From assembly GCF_024112395.2 (NCBI RefSeq), contig NZ_CP078013.2, positions 496,001-560,000 on the forward strand: a DNA stretch of 64,000 nt. Direction: 5' to 3'. This DNA is from Pseudomonas pergaminensis. GTDB taxonomy: Bacteria; Pseudomonadota; Gammaproteobacteria; Pseudomonadales; Pseudomonadaceae. The translations under genes and the position numbers were made by a program. A model generated the notes under the pieces. It saw only the letters and a list, made by a program, of their open reading frames with translations. It did not search any database and was not told the origin of the DNA. Of the stretch, positions 27,867 to 35,568 are shown one piece after another; positions within the stretch are counted from its first letter, which is position 1, and the number at the start of each line of letters is the position of its first letter.

Positions 27867-30560
27867 TCAGGCGATTGGCCCGCGCGGGTAGCGTTTTAGC
27901 ATCGCCAGCAGCTCTGCGCCGGGTATCGGCCGGTCGAACAGGTAACCCTGGCCCACATCGCAGCGGTGGCGGCGCAGGAACGCCAGTTGCTCGGCGGTCT
28001 CGATGCCCTCGGCGACCACTTTGAGCTTGAGGTTGTGCGCCATGGCGATCACCGCGGAGGTGATTTCCATGTCGTCCTGGTTGTCCGGGATCTCGTGGAT
28101 AAAGCTGCGATCGATCTTGATGATGTCGATGGGGAATTTTTTCAGGTAACTCAGCGACGAGTAGCCGGTGCCGAAGTCGTCCATGGCCAGGGTCAGGCCA
28201 AAGCTCTTCAATTGATCAAGCTGCAGGCGCGTGTCTTCGGTGGCTTCCAGCAGCAAGCCTTCGGTCAACTCCAGCTCCAGCAGGTTGGCCGGCAGTTGTT
28301 CTTCCTTGAGGATCGTGGCAATCGAAGCCACCAGGTCCGGGTCGGAGAACTGCTTGGGTGACAGGTTGATCGCCACCTGCAGGTTGCCCATGCCCGCGGC
28401 GGTCAACTGCCTGCTCATGCGGCAGGCCTGGCGCGCGATCCATTTGCCGATAGGGATGATCAGGCCGGTCTCTTCAGCCACGCTGATGAATTGGTCCGGG
28501 CGGATCATGCCTTTTTCCGGGTGGTTCCAGCGCAGCAGCGCCTCCATGCCCAGCAAACGGCCACTGCGCAGGCACAGCTTGGGCTGATAGAACACGTCCA
28601 GCTCGTTCTGGGTGAGGGCGCGGCGCAGGTTGTTCTCGACGAACAGCTTGTAGCTGGCCTCGGCATTCAGCGCTTCGGTAAACACCTGTACCTGGTGTTT
28701 ACCATTGGCCTTGGCCTTGTGCAGGGCCAGGCCGGCGTTGCGCATAAGGGTCTGCGGGTCGCGGCCATGCAGCGGCGCGCACGCCAGGCCCACGGAGCCG
28801 GTGACGCTGATCAATTGGTTGTCGACAAACATCGGCTTGTCGAGGGTTGCCAGCAGTTGGCTGGCAACCTGCTGGCCGCTCTCCAGGTCGGTATCGTCCA
28901 GCAACACCGCAAACTCGTTACTCGCAAACCGCGCCAGGCTGCCACCGGCACTCAGGCTGTTGCGCAATCGGCGCGCCAGGCTGATCAGCAGTTTGTCGCC
29001 GGTCTGGTGGCCGAGGCTGTCGTTGATGCGCTTGAAGTTGTCGATGTCCACCAGCAACAGGCTGATCGGGCTGTCGCTGTCACGGGCAAAGCGTTCGTCG
29101 AGGTTGCGGATGAACGCCGGGCGGTTGCCCAGGTTGGTCAGGTTGTCGGTGTAGGCCAGGCGCTCGATGCGCTGCTGGGCCAGTTTGGTCTGGGTGATGT
29201 CTTCGTAGATGCCGATGTAGTGCGTCAGCTCGCGGTTGTCGCCGTACACCTTGGAGATCGACAGCTGGCCCCAGTAGGGTTCGAGGTTTTTGCGTCGGCT
29301 CTTGAATTCGCCCTGCCAACTGTTGCTCTTGGCCAGGCTCGACGGTGCATCGAAGAGCAATTCGCTGAGGTTCTCCAGCGCCGGCAACTGGGCCAGGCGG
29401 TGGCCGTGGACCTCTTCGGCGCTGTACTGGGTGATCGCGGTGAAGCTCGGGTTGACGTACTCCACGACGCCGTCGCAGTTGACCAGCAGGAAAGCGTTGG
29501 CGCTTTGTTCCACGGCACGCTGGAACAGGTGCAGGGCGCTGGTGGCGGTGCGGCGATTGTGATTGTTGATCACTTGAGCGAATTGGTCGGCCAGCTCGCC
29601 GGCGAAGGCGATTTCATCGGCCTGCCAGGCACGCGTGCTGCCGCTTTGCTCCAGGCACAGCACGCCCACCACCTGGCCATCGACGCGAATGCTGGCGTCC
29701 AGCATGGCGTGGATGTCGTTGGCGCGCAGGTTGTCGGCCATTTCCCGGGTGCGTGGGTCGCGCATCGCGTTAGTGGCGTCGATGGCCCGGCTGGTGTGCA
29801 AGGCCTCCAGGTAGTCCGGGAAACAACTGGCATCAATGGGGTCGGGCAAATGGTGCTGCTGATTGTCGCGGTGGTAGGCCGAGATCGGCACCAGATGATG
29901 GCCTTCGAGGTTCCAGATGCTGGCGCAGTCAATCTGATAGATATCGCAGGCGCTGCGGGTGATCAGCTCGGCGGCTTCTTGCAATGAATTATTGGTGGTG
30001 TAGCGATGGCGGGCCAGCAGCAGGATCAGCTCCTGTTGGGCGCGCACCCGCTCCAGGTGCTGCAGCTGTTCCTGCTGGGCGCGCTGGTTGAGTTCCAGGG
30101 CGATCTGCAGGCGGCTGTTCTGGTTCTCCAGGTCTGCCGTCGGGGCCGCAGTGGGGATTTCACTGAACAGGCCATCGACCACCATCAAGTAGCCGCGCAG
30201 CAGGTGGCGATTGTGTTGTTTGTAGGCTTCGCCCATTTCCAGCAGGCTCAGTGGGCCGTCGCTGGTGTGCAGGGTGTAGCGCACCAGGTAGTGAGGGCTA
30301 TGGGTCAGTTGCTGCTGGATAGTGTCGTGCAACTCATAGCGCGCCTGGGGCTCCATCAGGCTGGCGTAGGGGGTGCCGAGCAGGGCGCACAGCTCGACCG
30401 CCGGCAGGCCGAATTGGCGCTCGCAGTTGGGGTCGAGGTAAAGGAGGGCCCAGCTTGCCTCATTAAGCCGCTCGAAACGCAGCATACCGAGGCGCGAAGG
30501 CACCGGTAACTGCGTCACTACCTCGGCCGCCATTCGGGCGACATCGGGTTGGCTTTTCAT
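27867..30560 (-). CDS. dipA: Cyclic-di-GMP phosphodiesterase DipA (GAF-PAS-GGDEF-EAL)
   Basis: An 897-residue soluble signalling protein. Domains in order: an N-terminal PAS-like region, GAF (about 185-340), PAS (about 350-465, F-L-L-V-N-C-D-G-V-V-E-Y-V-N-P), GGDEF and EAL. The GGDEF signature has decayed to A-S-N-E-F, so diguanylate cyclase activity is unlikely. The EAL half keeps E-A-L-L-R-W, D-D-F-G-T-G-Y-S-S, K-I-D-R-S-F and E-G-I-E-T, so it should hydrolyse c-di-GMP. The same degenerate motif, size and place next to msrA and aceFE match P. aeruginosa DipA, which promotes biofilm dispersal. No membrane segment was seen. Confidence 0.88.
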   Translation of the reverse strand: MKSQPDVARMAAEVVTQLPVPSRLGMLRFERLNEASWALLYLDPNCERQFGLPAVELCALLGTPYASLMEPQARYELHDTIQQQLTHSPHYLVRYTLHTSDGPLSLLEMGEAYKQHNRHLLRGYLMVVDGLFSEIPTAAPTADLENQNSRLQIALELNQRAQQEQLQHLERVRAQQELILLLARHRYTTNNSLQEAAELITRSACDIYQIDCASIWNLEGHHLVPISAYHRDNQQHHLPDPIDASCFPDYLEALHTSRAIDATNAMRDPRTREMADNLRANDIHAMLDASIRVDGQVVGVLCLEQSGSTRAWQADEIAFAGELADQFAQVINNHNRRTATSALHLFQRAVEQSANAFLLVNCDGVVEYVNPSFTAITQYSAEEVHGHRLAQLPALENLSELLFDAPSSLAKSNSWQGEFKSRRKNLEPYWGQLSISKVYGDNRELTHYIGIYEDITQTKLAQQRIERLAYTDNLTNLGNRPAFIRNLDERFARDSDSPISLLLVDIDNFKRINDSLGHQTGDKLLISLARRLRNSLSAGGSLARFASNEFAVLLDDTDLESGQQVASQLLATLDKPMFVDNQLISVTGSVGLACAPLHGRDPQTLMRNAGLALHKAKANGKHQVQVFTEALNAEASYKLFVENNLRRALTQNELDVFYQPKLCLRSGRLLGMEALLRWNHPEKGMIRPDQFISVAEETGLIIPIGKWIARQACRMSRQLTAAGMGNLQVAINLSPKQFSDPDLVASIATILKEEQLPANLLELELTEGLLLEATEDTRLQLDQLKSFGLTLAMDDFGTGYSSLSYLKKFPIDIIKIDRSFIHEIPDNQDDMEITSAVIAMAHNLKLKVVAEGIETAEQLAFLRRHRCDVGQGYLFDRPIPGAELLAMLKRYPRGPIA

Positions 30561-30778
30561 GGGGGAGACTCACTTGAAATAACGCGCACGGCGCCGGGCT
30601 CACGCCCTCTTTTCTGTTGCCTGCGGCAAGGTTGCATCATGCGGCGCGGGCTGACAAGAGAGGATGAAGGCTAAGTGCTATAAGGGGGTTATCGGCCGCG
30701 AGAGGGATTTCTGCAATCGAGGTGATGGAAGGTGTACAAACCTGTTTTGTGTGTCCAGCTTCCTACGGGGCAACAGGC
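30561..30778. other. Gap between dipA start and the aceF terminator
   Basis: This stretch must hold the dipA promoter on the minus strand. I see no coding frame with family resemblance and no clear -10/-35 pair; the G+C-rich inverted bits near 30585-30650 (GCGCACGGCGCCGGGC and GCGGCGCGGGC) are not tidy hairpins. Confidence 0.4.
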
Positions 30779-30806
30779 AAAAAAAGCCCCGCCAAGTGGC
30801 GGGGTT
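30779..30806 (-). terminator. Rho-independent terminator of aceF
   Basis: Seven-base stem CCCCGCC/GGCGGGG (30788-30794 with 30799-30805), 4-base loop, followed on the minus strand by eight T. A second, T-less hairpin (GGCCTCCTC/GAGGAGGCC at 30844-30867) lies directly after the aceF stop. Confidence 0.92.
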
Positions 30807-30875
30807 GAGGTACGAGCGTGGCGCTCGAAAATCGTTGCAGCCAGGCCTCCTCGGTGAAGAGGAGGCCATGGCGAC

Positions 30876-32528
30876 TTACAGCAGGATAGTGCGGATATCG
30901 TTCAGCAGTTGGCTCAGACGCTGGGTGAAGCGTGCAGCGGCGGCGCCGTTGATCACACGGTGATCGTAGGACAGCGACAGTGGCAGCATCAGCTTCGGCT
31001 GGAACGCTTTACCGTCCCACACAGGCTGGATAGTGGCCTTGGACACACCCAGGATCGCCACTTCCGGCGCGTTGACGATTGGCGTGAAGCCAGTGCCGCC
31101 AATGTGGCCGAGGCTGGAGATGGTGAAGCATGCGCCCTGCATGTCGTCCGGGGTGAGCTTCTTGTCGCGGGCCTTGGCAGCCAGTGCAGCGGCTTCCGCA
31201 GCGAGTTGCAGCAGGCTCTTCTGGTCGACGTTCTTGATGACCGGTACCAGCAGGCCATCCGGGGTGTCGACCGCAAAGCCGATGTGCACGTACTTCTTGC
31301 GAATGATCGCTTTGCCGCTTGGCGCCAGCGAAGCATTGAAGTCCGGCAGCTCCTTGAGCAGGTGCGCGCACGCCTTGAGCAGCAATGGCAGCACGGTCAG
31401 CTTCACGCCGGCCTTCTCGGCCACGGCTTTCTGCGCAACGCGGAAAGCTTCCAGGTCGGTGATGTCGGCCTGGTCGAACTGGGTCACGTGCGGGATGTTC
31501 AGCCAGCTGGCGTGCAGGCCGGCCGCGCCGATTTGCATCAGGCGGGTCATCGGCACTTCTTCGATTTCGCCGAAGCGGCTGAAGTCGACGGTGCGGATCG
31601 GCGGAATGCCCGAACCACCGGTAGCGCCGCCAGCAGCTGGCGCTTCCTTGGCCTTCTGCATCATGGCCTTGACGTAAACCTGCACGTCTTCCTTCAGCAC
31701 GCGACCGTGAGGGCCAGTGGCCGACACAGCGCTCAGCTCAACGCCGAACTCACGGGCCAGCTGACGCACGGCAGGGCCGGCGTGCACCTTGGCGCCGCTT
31801 GCCGCTGGAGCGGCAGCAGCAGGGGCCGGAGCAGCCTCTGCTTTGGCAGCAGGCGCAGGGGCGGCAGCAGCCGGAGCCGGAGCCGATTCAGCCTTGGCAG
31901 CCGGAGCGGCCGCTGGTGCTGGAGCGGCAGCAGGTGCAGCGCCTTGTACTTTCAGCTTGAGGATGAAGTCGCCAGTGCCGACTTCGTCTTCCAGCTTGAC
32001 CGCGATGCTTTCCACCACGCCGGCAGCCGGCGAAGGGATTTCCATGGAGGCCTTGTCGGACTCCAGGGTGATCAGCGACTGGTCGGCTTCGACGGTGTCG
32101 CCCACCTTGACCAGCAGCTCGATGATCTTGGCCTTGCCCGACGAACCGATGTCCGGGACATGGATGTCCTGGACGCTAGCGGCGGCAGGGGCAGCGGCCG
32201 GGGCCGGAGCGGCCTCGGCAGCAGCCGGTTTTTCAGCAGCAGGGGCAGGTGCAGCAGCGGCAGCAGGAGCCGCCGCAGGGGCCGCATCAGCGGCACCTTC
32301 GATTTCCAGCTCCAGCAGTTCGTCGCCTTCTTTCAGGCGGTCGCCCAGCTTCACTTTCAGGCTCTTGACCACGCCGGCCTTGGGAGCAGGGATTTCCATG
32401 CTCGCCTTGTCCGACTCCAGGGTCAGGATGCTCTGGTCGGCTTCGACGGTGTCGCCGACCTTCACAAACAGCTCGATTACTTCACCTTCACCGCTGCCGA
32501 TGTCAGGTACGCGAATGAGTTCGCTCAC
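30876..32528 (-). CDS. aceF: Pyruvate dehydrogenase E2 (dihydrolipoamide acetyltransferase)
   Basis: A 550-residue E2 core subunit that passes acetyl from lipoate to CoA. Two lipoyl domains are seen, each with lipoyl lysine in E-S-D-K-A-S-M-E-I-P (near residues 42 and 160), joined by Ala-Pro-rich swinging linkers. Then come the peripheral subunit-binding domain (A-G-P-A-V-R-Q-L-A-R-E-F near 250) and the catalytic domain with D-H-R-V-I-N-G-A near the C-terminus. Two lipoyl domains, versus three in E. coli, is as expected for Pseudomonas. It follows aceE after 11 bases and a terminator follows. Confidence 0.96.
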   Translation of the reverse strand: MSELIRVPDIGSGEGEVIELFVKVGDTVEADQSILTLESDKASMEIPAPKAGVVKSLKVKLGDRLKEGDELLELEIEGAADAAPAAAPAAAAAPAPAAEKPAAAEAAPAPAAAPAAASVQDIHVPDIGSSGKAKIIELLVKVGDTVEADQSLITLESDKASMEIPSPAAGVVESIAVKLEDEVGTGDFILKLKVQGAAPAAAPAPAAAPAAKAESAPAPAAAAPAPAAKAEAAPAPAAAAPAASGAKVHAGPAVRQLAREFGVELSAVSATGPHGRVLKEDVQVYVKAMMQKAKEAPAAGGATGGSGIPPIRTVDFSRFGEIEEVPMTRLMQIGAAGLHASWLNIPHVTQFDQADITDLEAFRVAQKAVAEKAGVKLTVLPLLLKACAHLLKELPDFNASLAPSGKAIIRKKYVHIGFAVDTPDGLLVPVIKNVDQKSLLQLAAEAAALAAKARDKKLTPDDMQGACFTISSLGHIGGTGFTPIVNAPEVAILGVSKATIQPVWDGKAFQPKLMLPLSLSYDHRVINGAAAARFTQRLSQLLNDIRTILL

Positions 32529-32539
32529 AAAAAATCTCC

Positions 32540-35185
32540 TCAGCAGTCCAGTGGGTTGCGTTTTTCCGGGTTGATCCCGAACTTGACGATAGCGTCAGCC
32601 ACCACCTTAGGTTCGATCTCACCACGGTCAGCCAAGGCTTCCAAGGCTGCCAACACCACGAAGTGACGGTCAACTTCGAAGAAGTGACGCAGCTTCTTGC
32701 GGCTGTCACTGCGGCCGAAACCGTCGGTGCCCAGGACTTTGAATTCCTTGGACGGGACCCACTGGCGAATTTGTTCAGCAAACAGTTTCATGTAGTCGGT
32801 CGATGCGATCACCGGGCCTTTACGGCCAGTCAGGCATTCTTCGACGAAGGTGCGCTGTGGCTTCTGGCCAGGGTGCAGGCGGTTGTGACGCTCTACGGCC
32901 AGGCCATCGCGACGCAGTTCGTTGAAGCTGGTCACGCTCCACACGTCAGCGCCGACGTTGAACTCGTCACGCAGGATCTTCGCCGCTTCACGCACTTCGC
33001 GCAGGATGGTGCCGGAGCCCATCAGCTGTACGTGGTGCGCCGCTTCCTTGGTGTCTTCTTCGAGCAGGTACATGCCCTTGATGATGCCTTCCTCGACACC
33101 GGCCGGCATGGCAGGTTGCTGGTAGGACTCGTTCATCACGGTGATGTAGTAGAAAACGTCCTGCTGCTCTTCGGTCATCTTCTTCATGCCGTCCTGGATG
33201 ATCACCGCCAGCTCGTAGCCGTAGGTAGGATCAAAGGTGCGGCAGTTCGGGATGGTGGCAGCCAGGATGTGGCTGTGACCGTCTTCGTGTTGCAGGCCTT
33301 CGCCGTTCAGCGTGGTACGGCCGGCGGTGCCGCCGATCAGGAAGCCACGGGTACGGCTGTCGCCTGCTGCCCAAGCCAGGTCGCCGATACGCTGGAAACC
33401 GAACATCGAGTAGAAGATGTAGAACGGCAGCATCGGCTGGTTGTGGCTGGAGTACGAAGTACCGGCAGCGATGAAGGAGCTCATGGCGCCCGCTTCGTTG
33501 ATGCCTTCTTCGAGGATCTGGCCCTTCTTGTCTTCCTTGTAGAACATCACCTGGTCTTTATCGACTGGCTCGTAGAGCTGGCCGACGGAGGAGTAGATGC
33601 CCAACTGACGGAACATGCCTTCCATACCGAAGGTACGGGCTTCGTCCGGGATGATCGGGACGATGCGCGGGCCGATGTCCTTGTCCTTGACCAGCTGCGC
33701 CAGGATGCGCACGAAAGCCATTGTGGTGGAAATTTCACGGTCGCCCGAGCCGTCGAGGATAGCCTTGAGGGTGCTCAGGTCTGGCGTCGGTACGCTGAAG
33801 CTGTTGGCGCGACGCTGTGGCACGAAACCACCCAGTGCGGCGCGGCGCTCGGCCAGGTAGCGGGCTTCGGCGCTGTTCGGCTCCGGCTTGAAGAACGGCA
33901 GGTTCTCCAGCTCTTCGTCCTTGACCGGGATGTCGAAGCGGTCGCGGAACAACTTCAGGCTGTCGACATCGACTTTCTTGGTGTTGTGCGCGGTGTTCTT
34001 CGCTTCGCCGGCACCGGTGCCATAACCCTTGATGGTCTTGGCCAGGATGACAGTCGGTTGTTCTTTGTGGTTGACCGCTTCGTGGTACGCCGCATAGACC
34101 TTGTACGGGTCGTGGCCGCCACGGTTGAGTTTCCAGATCTCGTCGTCGGACAGGTCGGCAACCATCGCCTTGAGTTCAGGCGTGTTGAAGAAGTGTTCAC
34201 GCACGAACGCGCCGTCTTTGGCCTTGTAGTTCTGGTACTCGCCGTCGATGACTTCGTCCATGCGACGTTGCAGGATACCGTCGACATCCTTGGCCAGCAG
34301 TGGGTCCCAGAAACGGCCCCAGATGACTTTGGTCACGTTCCACTGAGCACCGCGGAACACGCCTTCGAGTTCCTGGATGATCTTGCCGTTGCCGCGAACC
34401 GGGCCGTCGAGGCGCTGCAGGTTGCAGTTGATGACGAAGATCAGGTTGTCCAGCTTCTCGCGGCCGGCCAGGGAGATGGCGCCCAGGGATTCCGGCTCGT
34501 CACACTCGCCGTCGCCCAGGAAGCACCAGACTTTCTGCTTGCCTTCAGGGATGAAGCCACGGGCTTCCAGGTACTTCATGAAACGTGCCTGGTAGATCGC
34601 TTGAATTGGACCCAGACCCATGGAAACGGTCGGGAACTGCCAGAAATCAGGCATCAGCCAAGGGTGCGGGTACGACGACAGGCCGTTACCGTCCACTTCC
34701 TGGCGGAAGTTGTTCATGTGTTCTTCGGTGATGCGGCCTTCCATGAACGCACGGGCGTAGACGCCTGGCGAGGTGTGGCCCTGGAAGTAGATCAGGTCGC
34801 CGCCGTGTTCGTCGGTCGGGGCCTGGAAGAAGTAGTTGAAGCCGATGTCATACAGGGTTGCGCTGGAAGCGAAGCTGGAGATGTGACCGCCCAGGTCCGA
34901 ATCTTTCAAGTTCGTGCGCATTACCATCGCCATGGCGTTCCAACGTACCAGCGAGCGAATGCGGCGTTCCATGAACAGGTCGCCAGGCATGCGTGCTTCG
35001 TGGGTAACGGGGATGGTGTTGCGGTATGGCGTAGTGATGGCGTAAGGCAGTTGCGAGCCGCTGCGGGTCGCGAGTTCGCCCATACGGGTCATCAGGTAAT
35101 GAGCACGGTCTTCGCCTTCTTTGTCGAGAACCGATTCCAGGGCGTCCAGCCATTCCTGGGTTTCGACGGGATCGAGGTCTTGCAT
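32540..35185 (-). CDS. aceE: Pyruvate dehydrogenase E1 component (homodimeric)
   Basis: An 881-residue thiamine diphosphate-dependent E1 that decarboxylates pyruvate and acetylates the E2 lipoyl groups. Family marks include D-L-G-G-H-I-S-S-F-A-S-S-A-T near residue 80, the thiamine-binding G-D-G-E-C-D-E-P-E-S motif near 230 and E-G-L-Q-H-E-D-G-H-S near 620. I choose ATG 35185 (M-Q-D-L-D-P-V-E) because GGAG lies 6 bases upstream and it matches the usual length; an ATG at 35260 would add 25 residues with a poor ribosome site. Two HexR-like palindromes lie upstream. Confidence 0.95.
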   Translation of the reverse strand: MQDLDPVETQEWLDALESVLDKEGEDRAHYLMTRMGELATRSGSQLPYAITTPYRNTIPVTHEARMPGDLFMERRIRSLVRWNAMAMVMRTNLKDSDLGGHISSFASSATLYDIGFNYFFQAPTDEHGGDLIYFQGHTSPGVYARAFMEGRITEEHMNNFRQEVDGNGLSSYPHPWLMPDFWQFPTVSMGLGPIQAIYQARFMKYLEARGFIPEGKQKVWCFLGDGECDEPESLGAISLAGREKLDNLIFVINCNLQRLDGPVRGNGKIIQELEGVFRGAQWNVTKVIWGRFWDPLLAKDVDGILQRRMDEVIDGEYQNYKAKDGAFVREHFFNTPELKAMVADLSDDEIWKLNRGGHDPYKVYAAYHEAVNHKEQPTVILAKTIKGYGTGAGEAKNTAHNTKKVDVDSLKLFRDRFDIPVKDEELENLPFFKPEPNSAEARYLAERRAALGGFVPQRRANSFSVPTPDLSTLKAILDGSGDREISTTMAFVRILAQLVKDKDIGPRIVPIIPDEARTFGMEGMFRQLGIYSSVGQLYEPVDKDQVMFYKEDKKGQILEEGINEAGAMSSFIAAGTSYSSHNQPMLPFYIFYSMFGFQRIGDLAWAAGDSRTRGFLIGGTAGRTTLNGEGLQHEDGHSHILAATIPNCRTFDPTYGYELAVIIQDGMKKMTEEQQDVFYYITVMNESYQQPAMPAGVEEGIIKGMYLLEEDTKEAAHHVQLMGSGTILREVREAAKILRDEFNVGADVWSVTSFNELRRDGLAVERHNRLHPGQKPQRTFVEECLTGRKGPVIASTDYMKLFAEQIRQWVPSKEFKVLGTDGFGRSDSRKKLRHFFEVDRHFVVLAALEALADRGEIEPKVVADAIVKFGINPEKRNPLDC

Positions 35186-35273
35186 GGCTTGCTCCAGGGC
35201 GGAAAGGCTACCAGAATCGGTTGCCTGAAGTTTGCGACTGGCCTTGTGGGCAGACGACATAAATTCTTGGATG

Positions 35274-35291
35274 GCCGAAGGTTGCTTCGGC
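35274..35291 (-). promoter_or_regulatory. Hairpin in the aceE leader
   Basis: A perfect 7-base stem GCCGAAG/CTTCGGC with a 4-base loop, between the HexR-like palindromes and the aceE start. It lies just upstream of the alternative ATG at 35260. Its role is unknown; a leader hairpin or a transcript-stability element would fit. Confidence 0.4.
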
Positions 35292-35295
35292 GTCC

Positions 35296-35310
35296 TGTAG
35301 TTTTACTACA
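35296..35310. promoter_or_regulatory. HexR-like operator 1 upstream of aceE
   Basis: The 15-base perfect palindrome TGTAGTTTTACTACA fits the HexR consensus as I recall it, TGTARTwwwAYTACA, at every position. HexR senses the Entner-Doudoroff intermediate KDPG and controls central carbon genes in pseudomonads. The site is about 110 bases upstream of the chosen aceE start. Confidence 0.55.
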
Positions 35311-35347
35311 AATCGTCGGCCATTTCAGCCTTTCGAATGTATATACG

Positions 35348-35362
35348 AGTAGTAAAACTACA
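35348..35362. promoter_or_regulatory. HexR-like operator 2 upstream of aceE
   Basis: AGTAGTAAAACTACA, a 14 of 15 match to the same consensus and 52 bases (about five helical turns) from operator 1, centre to centre. Two phased sites would suit cooperative binding or a short loop over the aceE promoter. It could in principle act on glnE too, which starts 207 bases to the right. Confidence 0.5.
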
Positions 35363-35568
35363 CAAGACTGAGCGTATGGCTCGGTCTGGCTGGTGAGCAT
35401 AATCGTTATTGTTGATCTTTTGCGAACAAGAAAAGGTGAAAGTTTGATGTTGGCTGCCAAAATGAAATTAATTTCAGCTATTTATCACCTTTGTTCGACA
35501 GTCCTTCATAGAGCGTGGTTCTTGCGTTCACAACTACACGCCCTTTACGCGCCGATCAAGGATAGACC

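Noticed and set aside
31789..32300. Long Ala/Pro-rich stretch that looks like a repeat expansion
   Set aside because: These are the normal flexible linkers between lipoyl domains of aceF; the duplication of lipoyl domains is a family trait.
32663..35371. A 902-residue open frame on the plus strand across aceE
   Set aside because: Antisense to aceE; low-complexity Val/Gln/Phe-rich translation typical of the shadow strand.
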